A DNA stretch of 64,000 bases. Origin: Psilocybe azurescens. Its lineage: Eukaryota > Basidiomycota > Agaricomycetes > Agaricales > Agrocybaceae. The stretch is from positions 434,001 through 498,000 of the forward strand of contig JAJIRX010000668.1 in the NCBI GenBank assembly GCA_023853785.1, in the 5' to 3' direction. The translations under genes and the position numbers were made by a program. Under the pieces are notes generated by a model. The model worked only from the letters and a program-made list of their open reading frames with translations, was not told the DNA's origin and did not search any database. Positions 50,404-62,389 of the stretch are shown one piece after another; the first letter of the stretch is position 1, and each line of letters starts with the position of its first letter.

Positions 50404-52625
50404 CTAGTTTCCTTCGACAATTATTTTCTCGGTTGCAGGAGATCGCGCTTTGAATGAACACATAAACTTGGCTTTTTTGACTTGAGTATGGAAGCAAAGA
50501 TCAGGTGAGTAACAATAATAATAATACGGTGCCCACTTCAATAAGCCCAAATGAAGGATGTCGCCATTAATATCGATATCGTTCCCATTTTCATCTTTGG
50601 TCTTTGTTATGTCGAAACACGCTAAAACTGACGCTATCATTAACCACATCTACGTGAATTAGCGTTGATGTGAGATTCATTGTTGTCATTAGCACCGCGT
50701 GAGAGGTTCAACAATGATCGTTAGAACTCACAGTAGAGCTCGCAATGTGTTTTCCGACGCAAATTCTGGAGGAGCAAAAAATATATTAAGTCTCCCTTGA
50801 GAAAAACGAAATTCTATAAGCAATCCAAGCTCACCGACGGCCGAATCCATACGCCAATACTCGATCGTCGTCATTCAGTACTCCGTTTTCGTCGAAGAAC
50901 CTGTCCGGCTTGAAAGTAAACGCATCAGGATAGACATCCTCATCGTGCGTCATTGCCCTGTGAAAACATCGTGCGTCAATATAATGCATAGATAAAGAGC
51001 TATTTGATTGTGGCTGACCAGATATTAGCAAAAATTGCTGTTCCTGTGAGTACAAATGCAGATATCAGTGGTAGCTCAAAGGCATTGTAGCGTATAAAGT
51101 ACCTTCAGGTATCAAATATCCCTTATAATAATCATCCTCAGTCAAGCGGTGCGGCACCCCAAGTGGTAGCGGAGGCCCAAGCCTCATCACCTCACGATAT
51201 ATAGCTTCAACATAAGGCAATGACATGCGATCTTCGAGCGTCGGAAGACGTTTTGAGCCAGTCACATGGTCAATCTGTGCTTGGGCCTTCCTCTGGACAT
51301 CTGGATTTACAGCCATGAAGTAGAAGAAAAATCCAGTAGCCGATATTGTCTGCGATTAGGTATTAGTAATTTATAACAATTGCATTGAAATTTTTGTGAG
51401 TCGCCGTACGGTATCTGATGCAGCTGATGGAAAGAAGATTGAGCACAAAATATAGGCGGAAGAATTAAGATTAAGTGCTGCTTACCGCCATAAACCGTGT
51501 ATGCGATGTTTTGGATCGCCTGCTCTTCCCTCTTTGGAGGCGCCAAAGGTTTGTTTTTTCTCAAAGAAGTCGGTGAAAAATGATGGGACAGCCCTACCCT
51601 CTTCCTGATCCATATATCTTAAGTATCAGCATCTGCATAATATCTACAACTGTTTTGTCGCACTCACGAAAGCAGTCTTTACCTGATCCATTGGGATTCT
51701 CATCATCTCTTCGGTCAGGCTACGCACTATGTCAGCCTGCTTCCTTGAAGTGGCCCCAGGAAACCAAGCTGGAACGTGTTGAAGAAAAGGGAAAATGTTG
51801 ATCAAACTACCACCTGGTGCAAGCAGGTCTGATCCAAGCTTGATGGCTTCGTCCGCTATGGCAATACATGGGTCCTCGATGGACTTGACTTCAAGCCCAT
51901 ACATCATCTCCATTGCGAGAGATATGGAAAGCCTGTAGCAAGAAAAGAAAAGATTCCATCAGAATGAAAAATGATGATATGAAAACTAAATCGTTCGTTC
52001 ACATTTTGTTGTGAGCGTCAAAGTCCTCTGGTGCATCGTGTAGGGCTTGAAGAAGTTGATGAACCTTTTTACTTGAATAAGGCTGTACTTTCGGGATGCT
52101 TTGAGGTTAAAATTCTGTTGACTAATCTTGCGGTGTTGTCTCCATTCCTCTCCGTACGCCAAGAAGCCGAAATTATATTGCCAACCCATCCTATATGGAG
52201 TCAACCCTACTCAGATGGATAATGTAAATTGTGTCTCACAGCTTTACCATGGGTATCACGGGCCGATCAGAGTAGATTTTTGCCCTCTTCTCAAACATTT
52301 CAATGGCATCATCCCGTTTATTGACGATAACTACGCGGTTTCCCAGTGCTTCTGCGTAGAGAATAGAGCCTATGACAAGATCTAAGCAATGGAATGTCGC
52401 AAAGAGGGTTATCAAATCCGACGAACTGTTGTATTTCTTTCCCCAATCAATATAGCACAGGGCATGTTTAGTCAGGGGGAAATCGAACATGTTTCCGATG
52501 AGTGGTTTGGGCCTTGGACCGGGAGGATAAAGTGTCCGGGCTTTGGCACGAGCTAGAAAGTCGATGAATATCTTCAGTCCTAAAGTCGCTAAAACCGCAT
52601 AGACTATAGCTATAGAGTTGGTCAT
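50404..52625 (-). CDS. cytochrome P450 monooxygenase
   Basis: About 530 residues in eleven or more exons: 52625-52427, 52381-52240, 52190-52003, 51932-51668, 51604-51486, 51423-51410 (14 nt), 51349-51103, 51043-51019 (25 nt), 50957-50835, 50765-50732 (34 nt) and 50649-50404. An N-terminal membrane anchor is followed by PPGPRPKPLIGN, the helix-C motif WRQHRK, the I-helix oxygen motif GAASDTT, the ExxR motif YREVMR, the PERF-like KPDRFF, and the heme loop FGRRICVG with the Cys ligand. It is an ER-bound oxidase of unknown substrate. Two one-base breaks: T5 52066-52070 (one base short) and one extra base in 51486-51604, for example at T6 51554-51559. With these fixed the first ten exons give 452 full codons. 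The last exon probably keeps a short unspliced intron near 50,480-50,545. Confidence 0.85.
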
Positions 52626-54058
52626 GTTCGTCGAGTACAGCCAAGAAACACAACTGAGTATCCTGAGAATAGGTGAACAGGATGCTGGGTTTAAACCAAA
52701 GCATATGTGAGCTTTCCCACCAGGTCAAAATAGCGCTAATATCTCACACATGGAAGATTGAGGTGAACCACTCACGTTCAGGGTAATGGCGACAGCTGCC
52801 ATTGGCGTAGCATGAAGCTTGAGAATATGCATGTATTCCCTCGAAAGTCTTGAGTGTGATCCGTGGTCATTTAGAACTTCTGACATAATCCTCAAACGAA
52901 TACCCTCATAGCCATTTCGATTGAAGGTCTGTTAGATTGAATCTCTGTGAAAGGTTCAGAGTCCGAGGTCAGTCAGCAATGAGGGAAAGGTCGTGATTAC
53001 ACTTGTGGTGCTATCAAAGATAAGCATATTATTCCCAGTCTTCAGGTCATCGATTCAACTTGAAGACTCACAGGGATAGAGACTTCTGGCCATTAATTTT
53101 AATTGAAGAATCCCATGACTGAGTACTTAGCGGTCAGATGCTGGGGAGTTGTTTGATTGGTACCCTACCAGTCTGTGTGGTATTGGTACTTTGGTACCAT
53201 TAATTGAGTCTTCGAGTATTTATCTACTGGCCTACCCAATGGCGACCAAATTCCAATCAGTAGCCTTCCTGCAGCCATCGTTCGGAAGACAACGGTACGG
53301 CCGTCCTAGACTGTCCAATCCTTATTTTGTAGGTGATGATGATTTCTGATGTTGAAATAAAACAGCCAGAAGCGCAGACATTTGTAAGCTGAACGACGAA
53401 CGTATGCTGGTTCCAAGGCGTTGATTTGAGTCGCTGTCTCAATATGTAATCGGAAAATTTCGGACCTGCGCCACCCGGCTTTACGGTAAGTTTAGGCCGC
53501 CGTTCTCATCAGCCCTGCTGGTCAGACTACAGCTCTGTCATGTTCGACTTTTCCGCAATTGGGCCTGATTGGTCAAAATGTTATACTGGTTAACAATCCT
53601 TCCCCACTGAATGTAAAGGTAGGTACTAGGCTTTTCTTCACCATCCATGTTCAAAGCCGATACCATGAAAATCTCACAATTTTTATACAGAGCATTCAAT
53701 AAATGAAGTGGTTTGCATTACATATGCGGTTGTAGCTCATAGCGGTTCATACTGATATACACTTGAAGCTTCCAGATTCGCAGTTAAAATGAGTTGAAGT
53801 TCTGGTGACGATACGGTGAATATCACCGAGTGGATTCTTTCATTATCATTGAAACCGCATGAGAGAAGTAGGATTGATAAATAAATAATGATTTCAGAAC
53901 CGACAAATTTTTGATTTTCGAAGTACATCAGAGATTGGTAAGAAAATGTCCAGATAGGTTTAGTGGAACGTAAACAGTACATAGATATCGTATTCGGATC
54001 ATAAGAAGGATCGTTTCATAGAGGTCCATACTGTGGGTGTCCAACATTCAAAAAAGGT
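52626..54058. other. intergenic, P450 promoter side
   Basis: Upstream of the P450 and downstream of the deacetylase. No gene; contains the NLR 3' scrap at 53567-53640. Confidence 0.45.
53567..53640 (+). repeat. scrap of the NLR 3' end
   Basis: TTGGTCAAAATGTTATACTG and the following ~50 bp match 48157-48230, the last codons, stop and 3' flank of the NLR, in direct orientation. The rest of the gene is absent here. Confidence 0.8.
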
Positions 54059-55573
54059 TTAACAATGCCAGGTACTCTATAGAATATATCAGTATCATTT
54101 TTAACAGACAGGAGAGCCTGTCATGATGATCATAGTCGGCTTACATCGGGGGTGCCTGGTGCAGACACACTTTGGTATGCTGGTAGGCCTGTGCATTCAG
54201 CCAAGCTGACTAGCTTATATCCCGCTTTCTGCAATTGTTGAATGGCAAAGGGGAGTACTTGATGGCTATTTTAGGTATGGATGGGATGGGTAGTTTGGAG
54301 GGATGTTCATTAGAAGAGGGCAAAGATATACTCACGCGGTCGTTTCTAAAGCAAGTTATGCAATCAGTCACAAATGTGTAAAATTGTTATGAAAAATATT
54401 ACTCACCTTCGGTTTCATGGTTTAGAGCAAGAATGGTACTGGGATGCTTGGCGATGAGCTGAGAGTAAGCAGCTTCACTCTGTGCAGGTGTAGAGCCTGT
54501 CGAGTCTCCCGAGCTACATTAAATTGAAGACAATCAGCACATGCTTGGCTCACAGCGCCAAAAGCAACAGATTATCCACCACTGACTCGAAGTCCCAGAG
54601 CGCGAGCACTTGGCCCCTGATAAAAGAAACCTGGCGAACCAGATTGTTGTAACTTCCATAAGCTAATGATTCGATTTAAGTTTATTCTCGTCAGTTAACG
54701 ATATCGATAAGCACTTACGGGGTCTCATAAATGCGGGCACCACGCCGATGATCTTTGTAAGAGCCTCTAGAAAGGTGAAGACGTAAGAAGCGTATCGGAC
54801 AGCCATCCGTCCGTTAGCTCACGTTCAACTTTCCACATCTCATTGTGGACTATCCAGGTCGTAATTCAGTCTCCAATAGTATGGAAAGGGAGAATTATAA
54901 CGAATCGGCTCACTATCGTCGGAAGACAACGTCGTAAGATCTGTGTGACTCCACGTATGTGAGGAAACCTGGTGTCCATGCTGATACGCATACTGGACAC
55001 GTTTAACCGAGTCTGCGTCGTATATGCACGCGTCTTCATGATTCCATACAGTAGATCCGTGGATTAATCGATACAAATAAAATCAAAAATTAGACAGTGC
55101 AGATAAAGAGGAAAGTTTCCATGGGACTGACAGTTATTGCCATCTAAATATGAACACGTTGAACGTTAATGCAAGCGTTTGGCTTCTCGGAGATAAAGCG
55201 GGAATGAATGTAATTTGACGACATACTGAAGAAGAAAGTGCCAGTAGCGTTTGCAGCAACAAGGGCCTTGCTAACATCGTAACTAGAAAATGGATCGGAG
55301 ACTGTACACTGATGAAGATACGTGACAGATAATCACAGGTACACCCAAGGCCCATCGTCCTAAGCAACATGAAGTCGTAGAAGCCGTTGGTCAGGAAGGC
55401 GGCTTAGAGACAGAGAACAGAGAGAGAAAAGTTCTCACAAAGGTTAACGCAACGTTGTTCGGCTTCGTACAGCTTGACACCACCCTCGCCAATGACTGCC
55501 GCTTCTCAACGACTGGGTTGGAAACAGCAAGGGTGGGAAGTAAGACAGCGAGGAAGACCTTGAACGCGAGCAT
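54059..55573 (-). CDS. secreted chitin/polysaccharide deacetylase (CE4)
   Basis: Twelve exons: 55573-55439, 55359-55337, 55282-55227, 55143-55132, 55033-54914, 54849-54823, 54766-54719, 54662-54587, 54513-54407, 54345-54336, 54265-54145 and 54076-54059. They sum to 753 nt, or 250 residues, with no frame break. A signal peptide (MLAFKVFLAVLLPTLAVS) is followed by a Kex2-like KR. All NodB motifs are seen: TFDDGP, SHTWSH (metal-binding His pair), RPPYG, DFDSGDS and LALNHET. The enzyme removes acetyl groups from chitin or related polymers at the cell surface. There is no chitin-binding module or GPI tail. Exons of 10, 12, 18, 23 and 27 nt are striking; ab initio gene finders would likely miss them. 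Confidence 0.92.
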
Positions 55574-57092
55574 GTTCGTGTAAGAGATATAGAAGAGAGG
55601 GAGGCGGTGCGTTATATGGCCAGAGTGGAGGCGGCAGACAGTGCGAAGCTTGTCGTCTGTAGGGATAAAGCCGGAGAACAAGAAGGCTCTTCCATTTTTC
55701 AACAATACAGAATCATGGTCATCTTATGCTCCCGAATGTCCATTGCCAGTGCCCTCATACCATCGCGTCATACCGTCTCCCGAAATCGGCACGACATTGA
55801 ATATGTATGAGATGAAATGAAACGAGTAGCAACCTCGGACGAGACGCAATTGTCGAGATTGCGCCTAGTGCTGCAGCCGTATCCCCGGAAATTCAAGGTA
55901 GTGGGGAGCATGGTGACTTGTTGCCTCGCTAAAGGGTCGAAGAGCGTCAATATTGAACCAAAAATAGCCCTTCCTTTTCGTTTTTTGACACTGTCAGCGG
56001 TTGGCTCGGAACATACGTGCCCCGCGTCTATACTATTTCTAGGCAGTTGCTGTTAGTTAGCCTCAACCGAACTTAGAAGGGGTTAATAAAGTCAGGATAA
56101 AATTAGATGTACTTACAATAGCCGAAGTTAACATAGACATGGACGCTCGTCTTGCTTGATTTCTCCAGCGACATGCTTTGGACATTGCCATTGACTTCGT
56201 ATGCCCCACATGACTCTAGAAATAAAGATATCGGGTCAGAGTTTACACTGGGGCATTTTAAACCTTGAAAAGCCGCGGTCGACCCATTAAAGCTCTATGT
56301 ATAGACGAAGATGATAGGCGTATGACGTACCGCATAGTGAAAATGGCTGATTACATCTTGACATCTATCCTTGTAGGTTTCTCGGCAACTAGATCTGAAG
56401 GATAAAAGGGTTCATTACTCTTCGGATTCGAAGCCGCATTTCATCCGTGAAGCTAAGTATAATCGACCACGATTTTCTATACGGGCTTGAATTAACCACG
56501 TTTTGCAGCATCATCAGAGCGATAACTATCTCTGACAGTGATAATCATGTAAAATGCCGTTTAATTAGGAACAAGGATGATCATGTGAAGATGAACTCGG
56601 AAAGAAAGCATATGATGAGCCCTGCTGACATGCACACTGCAGAGACCTCAGAAGTTAGAAAAATGACAGTTCTTCTAGATGCTTACCTTTAGGTCTTATG
56701 ATGTCAGGTCCGATTCTTCTTGAAGGATGTAAGGCAAATGCACAGTACAAGGTCTGTTTGAGAGACTGAAGTAGAGCATAGAGTACATTTATGAGGTCCG
56801 AATCTTAGTGCTTGGACATGGAAGTACATCGGAAGACCGACAATGGCAGGAGGCTTATGTAAATGTTCGGCTTGATTCGGGCCGTCAACTTTCTAATTTA
56901 CGCCAGCAACTCACTGGCGGTCTCCACACTCATATTGCGTTCAGATTCTGACATTTCATCCCTAGAATGAGTTGAGAATAAGACCTTGGTAAAATTCATC
57001 ATTTCTGTGTATATAATGCCTAGCAGATCAAACAAGCTCCAGGCTTCGTTGCAGCTCATATAGACCACAAGGTCTACTGTGCTAAGTATCAC
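55574..57092. other. intergenic, deacetylase promoter side
   Basis: Upstream of the deacetylase and downstream of the GST. Only short open frames without motifs. Confidence 0.45.
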
Positions 57093-57990
57093 TCAGACTT
57101 TAACACCGTCCTTGACTGCTTGCCAAGAGGGGCGGGATGAAATATCCTTCCACCACCTAAAAATCCCCAAAGTAAGCATGTGAAGATTTTCTCAAATCGT
57201 TTACTTTATCGTACCTGGCGACATTGGGTCTCGAGGTGGAATCAAGACCAGATGCTCCAGCGTCTTTCAGGTATGTTCCGTAAGGCAGATGATACAAGTC
57301 GGCGAGAGTGATGGACTTGAAGATCGCAAGGTTATACAAAATTTTCATGCGATAGACAAGGAATACAACTTACATCCCCAGCAAGGTATTTTTGCTTGCT
57401 CAGAATTTTCTCGTAGACATCAAGCTTGGTCTCGAGGGTAGCGATAAGACCGTCGGCCCATTCGACGTTTGCAGCTACACCATACTTCCTGAAATAGTAA
57501 AGCAACATCGTCAATACGTTTACTTAACCCATTCGAGCTCAGAGATCACATACGGCTTGATAACTTTCTCGAGAACGGCCTTTTCTGCGTACTCGTTGAA
57601 ATAGGCCAGTTCAGCCGAAGAAGCCTGTTGAAACAGGGCGTAGGCCTTCCGGTCCGTGAAATCGGGAACGAGCCCGGGAGTTCCTTGATCGGCGTATTTT
57701 GAAGCTATATATTGGCAGATCGCCCTGCTCTCGTAGAGAATGAACCCGTCATCGTCCTGTGGAAGTTCAAACTTGATAAGATGCATTGTATAACATTTGG
57801 CAGAAGATAACGAATTTACAATGTAAGGGACGACACCGAATGGTTGTTTCTCCAGGAATTCTGGCTCCTTTTGCTCGCGCTTCATGAGGTCAACGCTCTT
57901 GAATTCGAACGGGACTCCCTTTTCTTGAAGAACGGTGGCGACGCGGCGAGTGCAGGTTGTACCTGGGTTACCAACAAGTGTGAGGACCAT
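57093..57990 (-). CDS. glutathione S-transferase (phi-like)
   Basis: Five exons (57990-57820, 57756-57524, 57488-57374, 57315-57215, 57156-57093) sum to 684 nt, or 227 residues, with no frame break. The thioredoxin-like half reads LVGNPGTTCTRRVATVLQEK, then FGVVPYIDDDGFILYESRAI, with the cis-Pro VPY and the glutathione-binding ESRA. The helical half holds LSKQKYLAGDSITLADLYHL, the conserved N-cap and hydrophobic staple of GSTs. It conjugates glutathione to electrophiles in the cytosol. It lies next to a P450 on the same strand, which would fit phase I/phase II detoxification, but co-regulation is only inferred. Confidence 0.92.
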
Positions 57991-59666
57991 CTTGTGCTAT
58001 TTGGTGAACCGGAGTATTTCAAGTGTTTATAGAAGATTGAAAGGGCGAATGTTGGGCGTTTGTTCAGGATACCGACGCATTTCATCCTTGCTTTAATACC
58101 CGACTTTCTTTGTGTTGAGGTCTGTATATTTGCTCACATTCAATCCCAAATCAATATCGTGCTAGTATATTGATACCGCCCTGTCATTAAATTATTGTCA
58201 TTCACCTAAATGTTGGTCAGAACAATCCACCCACGTGTATTCCAACAACCGCTATTGGCTCATAAAAATGATCTGCGTCCATCTTCTCGTCATTGCCCAC
58301 CAGGATCAATCGAAGAAGTCAACAGTCTGATAGAAACATGACAAATTGCTAGTAGAGGGCAAGCGGAAGCCTGCTTAGTTCTTACATTTGCTCACTAATC
58401 AGGAGATGGGGCGCCCAAGGATGTTATCGAGAAGTAGACATCTTGTCATTTGCTGACTGGATAATATTACGTTGGTCCTTCCAAGCTCAGAAAGGCAACA
58501 ACGCCACACTACCTACCAGTGCAGGGCCCAGGTTCCTGCGCATCAACGCCCTTCAATAATCTCTCCAAACACTCACCAAACACATTGAAAACTCTAAAAA
58601 AAACCTGCAAATTTATTTTAAGTCGCATTTCTGCATTACTATAACTCCAGAATGGTTACATCCACCCCTCAAGCCGTTTTGCTGAATACCATCTCAAGTA
58701 ACGTAAATTGATCTCTATCATGCCTCACTAATCACTTGTTGCAAGCCCGACGTAGTGTAGTCAGCCAACGTCTCTAAATAAACTCGAAGCAATGAGCAAT
58801 CACAATCGATCCACCTTCCATCCAACTTCGTCCAAACAACAAGGGCTAAAATTAAAACTACTTCATATGGACTCCGCTGCATAGAGATTAGACTTTTTAC
58901 ACTTGGGCTTCACTTCAACCGCAAGGAAAAGCAAGAAAAAAAAACACAAGTGTGCACATTCCAAGTACGTACGTACTACGTATCGACCTAAACTCAAGTA
59001 AGAAGCGAAAAAGCATATAAAGGGACGAAGACGCGCTCGCTCGCTCGCCCCATGCCGTCCCCCCCTGACCGGCCGTGTGCACAGAAGTAATACTACTCCC
59101 TCGATCAACGGGGGGCCGAGGCTGAGACTGAGCGCGACTTAAAGCAGGGGTTCGGGTAAGTAATAGTAGAGATATGGTGACGCCGTGATAATGAGATCTA
59201 TCTAAATCGCAGAGAAGATAGAGTAGCTTAGCCATAGGCTTTATATGAAATAAAAGGGAAGGGAAGGGAAGAAAGATGGAGCATGATATATGCGCGTGTA
59301 AACGTGGCTTGAAATAGGGCATGGCGTGAATGTTCAAGCAAAGAAGCCATTGATTGATGTGAATTGAAGTTGGAATATGGGAATGAGAATGAGAAGGGGT
59401 ATATGGGTGTGTTAGAGCTGGAGGTTTGTATCCATCAGAACAGAAATAAAAGGAGATCAGGTCACAAAAGAGGAAGAAAGGGAAAGGGGAAAAGGAAAAG
59501 GAATAAATCGGGATATACACGAGCTCGCGCTGATCACTAGGTGGTGGTGGTGGTAATAGTGGTGGTGATATGGTGGCGGTGGTGGTGGTGGTGACGTTGG
59601 TAGCAGTTTTGGTAGTGGAGAATACACGAAAAATCCGTAAACGGAGAACCTGGCCTAACAGCCTAC
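57991..59666. other. intergenic, GST promoter side
   Basis: No supported gene. It is the divergence-free gap between two minus-strand genes, so it holds the GST promoter near 58,000 and the 3' flank of the membrane-protein gene near 59,600. Confidence 0.45.
59538..59605 (+). repeat. TGG-type microsatellite
   Basis: Imperfect GGT/TGG triplet run, interrupted by TAATAG and GATAT, just downstream of the membrane-protein stop codon. Confidence 0.8.
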
Positions 59667-61989
59667 TCAGAACCCGCCATACGCATCGTCCGCATCATAC
59701 ACCGACTGCATGCTCGGCTGCTTCTTATGCTTCACCTGTGCCGGGGCAGCGAACGCAGACGGCGGGGCCGCAAAAGCCTTGGCGTTAGGTGCAGCAGCCG
59801 ACGCAGCCACGGGCGCAGGGACGGGGATCGCAGGGTGCGCGGGCACCCCGAACGACGTCGCATCCGGCGCGGGGCTCGGGAAGCCAAAGCTGCTCGCCAG
59901 CGGGCTGGGCGTCGTCGGGAACTGGGAGCGCGTGCCCGTGCTCAGGCCGCCGTTCCCGCTTCCGTCGCTTCGGGACAACGCGGGGTACCCGCCGACGGAC
60001 GACACCGACACGCGCGCCTCGACGTGGATCTCGGGGAGCGTCGGCGGCATCGAGTCGATCCTGTAGCGCGACGCCGAGGACGGCGTGTGCACGGGGACGG
60101 CGGCGCCGGGAAGTTCATGTCCAGCTCTTGCGGCTGTCCTTGTCCGTGTGCGTCCTCGCCGGAGTATCGTCTGTCTGTCACGTACTGCCCGCCGCCGGGC
60201 GTCGCGGGGTCCGCGAACGGGCTGGGGCTGTTGGCATGAGGCGGCGGCGGCGGGAGATCGTGCTCCATCTCAGCAGTAGCCAGCCCCGCCGGCACATCCG
60301 CATTCAGCCTCCGCGAGATCTCCACGTACTGCGCGGCCTGATAGGGCGACACGCTCGAGCGGTTCAGGTCGACGTAGTCGTTCGCGGGGGCGCTCTCGCG
60401 CTTCAGCGTAAGCGGGGAGGGGCGATGCGGTTCGTCTGCGGCGGTGTATGCGTTGGGGCTGGGGTATTGCGAGTTGGGGTTGGGGTTGGGGTATTGCGGA
60501 GACAAGGAGCTGGGCTGGCGCGTGAGCACGGGCTGCGGGACGCTCACCGGCGCAGGGAACGCCGGGTCAGCCTGTGGGTACTCGTAGCCCTGGTGTCCGT
60601 GTGCGCTGTACCCATGCTGCTGTTGCTGCTCCCTGTACTCCTCCGGCACCGAGTTGGCGGGGAGAACGGGTTCTGCGCGTACGCCGCGCTCGCATACATA
60701 GGGTGCGCAGACGTCGCCGATATCGGGGACATCGCACTATTGGCGTTCATGATCTGCCCGGGCTGGAACGACTGCTGATACGGCGCGGCGGATCCAAACC
60801 CAGCTCTATTATCCGCCCCATACCCGCCCACTCCCGCAGTATTGCCGTACTGATCATACTCCTCCTCCGCGTACCCCATCCCACCAGGTCCAGGATGCCC
60901 GTACTGCGTCCCGAACGTCGGGGCTGGAGACGCGCTGGCGTTATACCTCTGCGCCATGGCGGGCGGTTGCGGGGGTTGTACCCGCGCGCGACGGTGTCCT
61001 CGTGCGTGGGCGGGTCGTCCATGAGCATGGCGGAGCGCCGGAAGTTGTGCGCGTCGAAGGCGCCTTCGGCTTCGCGTTTGCGGGCGCGGCGCTGGTGGTG
61101 GTAAAGTCAGGCGCATAGAAGGGGAAGGGAGAGCAAGCGATGAAGAAGTAGGAAAGGGTCGAGAGTAGAAGGAATAGACGGAAGCAAAAAGGAAGAGAAA
61201 CACGTCAATGATCCAATCACTTAACCAACAGCACTAGAAAAACAAACGTACGATGAAATAAGCAACTGCAAAGCCGATGACGGCGATCGCGACGACGCCC
61301 GCTCCAATCCCGCCGACGACCGCGCCGGTACTCATGCCGCCGGAAGCGTCCGCGCTGTCGCCCGTGGTGCTCGCGGCGGCGGCGAAGGTGCTTAGAGACG
61401 AGGTGTGCGAGACGGGGACGGTGATGATCGCTGTTTGCGCGGGGAGCGTGGTCAATGATGTTTTGCTCTATTTGACGGATGGTGTGATTGGGATACAAGA
61501 ATAACAAGAATAGTTAGGACCAGCATTTTTAATGTGCAATATAGATGAGAAGTACTGACAGTGATAGTAGGTGTCGTTGACGTGGAAGAAACCGTGCTCG
61601 AGGATGAGCTGGAAGTGGTCGACGAGGAGCTAGAGCTCGAAGACGAAGAAGTAGACGAAGTGGACGATGCACTGCTAGTCGACGAAGCCAAAGTCGATGT
61701 CGAGGAGAGGGGCAGGCCATTAGATATCGAGGTCGACCTCTGTGGAACTACGAGATAACAGCCCGATTAGCCTCCATGCGCAGGCTGGATGAACACAACC
61801 CATGCATGCATGCAAGTACTCACAGAAATCCGAGAGTCCTCCAAAAGGCCCAGTAGGTCCAGGTCCATCGTTCCCCGGGTCGTTAAAGATGGCAGTGGGG
61901 TTGAAACCAAGCTGTGGGTTCGGTGCTCTGCGCTGGGCTGCTGCTGCCGCGGCAGCAGCGCGACGGTGACGAATATTGGTATGCGACAT
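59667..61989 (-). CDS. Ser/Thr-rich single-pass membrane protein (mucin/sensor-like)
   Basis: Exons: 61989-61824, 61747-61560, 61467-61252 and 61091-59667. Near residues 60-125 a long Ser/Thr tract (SSTSSASSTSSTSSSS) suggests heavy O-glycosylation. About 170-190 is a Gly/Ala/Val helix (GAVVGGIGAGVVAIAVIGFA) followed by RRARKRE, a typical transmembrane plus stop-transfer pair. A ~470-residue Pro/Tyr/Gln-rich cytosolic tail follows, ending DADDAYGGF. No signal peptide is evident; the start is Ala-rich. The architecture resembles fungal wall-stress sensors and mid2-like proteins, but no enzyme domain is present. Three breaks at G-runs (60971-60975, 60659-60662, 60093-60096) are each fixed by one base, giving 666 codons. 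Confidence 0.75.
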
Positions 61990-62389
61990 ATCTCCTTTCT
62001 TTCTTTCTTGCTTTCTATACTTTCAGTTCACGACGACGATTTCTGTTGAGCTTTGGTGTACAAATTTTTTTCGTTTTTCGATTCGATTCGTGTCGTCGAC
62101 GAGATTTTTTTTTTGGTTATGCTGCGAAATGATAAAACAACGAAGCCGGGTCCAGGAGACGGACGAGTAACGAGAGAAGTGGGAAATGAATGTGAGGGCC
62201 TGCGTGCGGGCAGGGGAGTACAGCGCCAACGGCGACGACAACGACGACGAAAGAGAATGAAAGAGAAGGACTGACAGAACAAAGCAACCGTCCTGGTTGA
62301 CCGTTGCCATCATCATTACTATCAAAACCCGTGACCCAACCTGCCAATGCATAAATATCCGTGAGATTTTTTCATGAAAAAACATACTA

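Noticed and set aside
53149..53349. 66-codon plus-strand frame
   Set aside because: No motif and no flanking exon; consistent with chance.
59789..60778. 329-codon plus-strand frame
   Set aside because: Antisense shadow of the GC-rich tail exon of the membrane-protein gene; Arg/Ala-rich with no motif.
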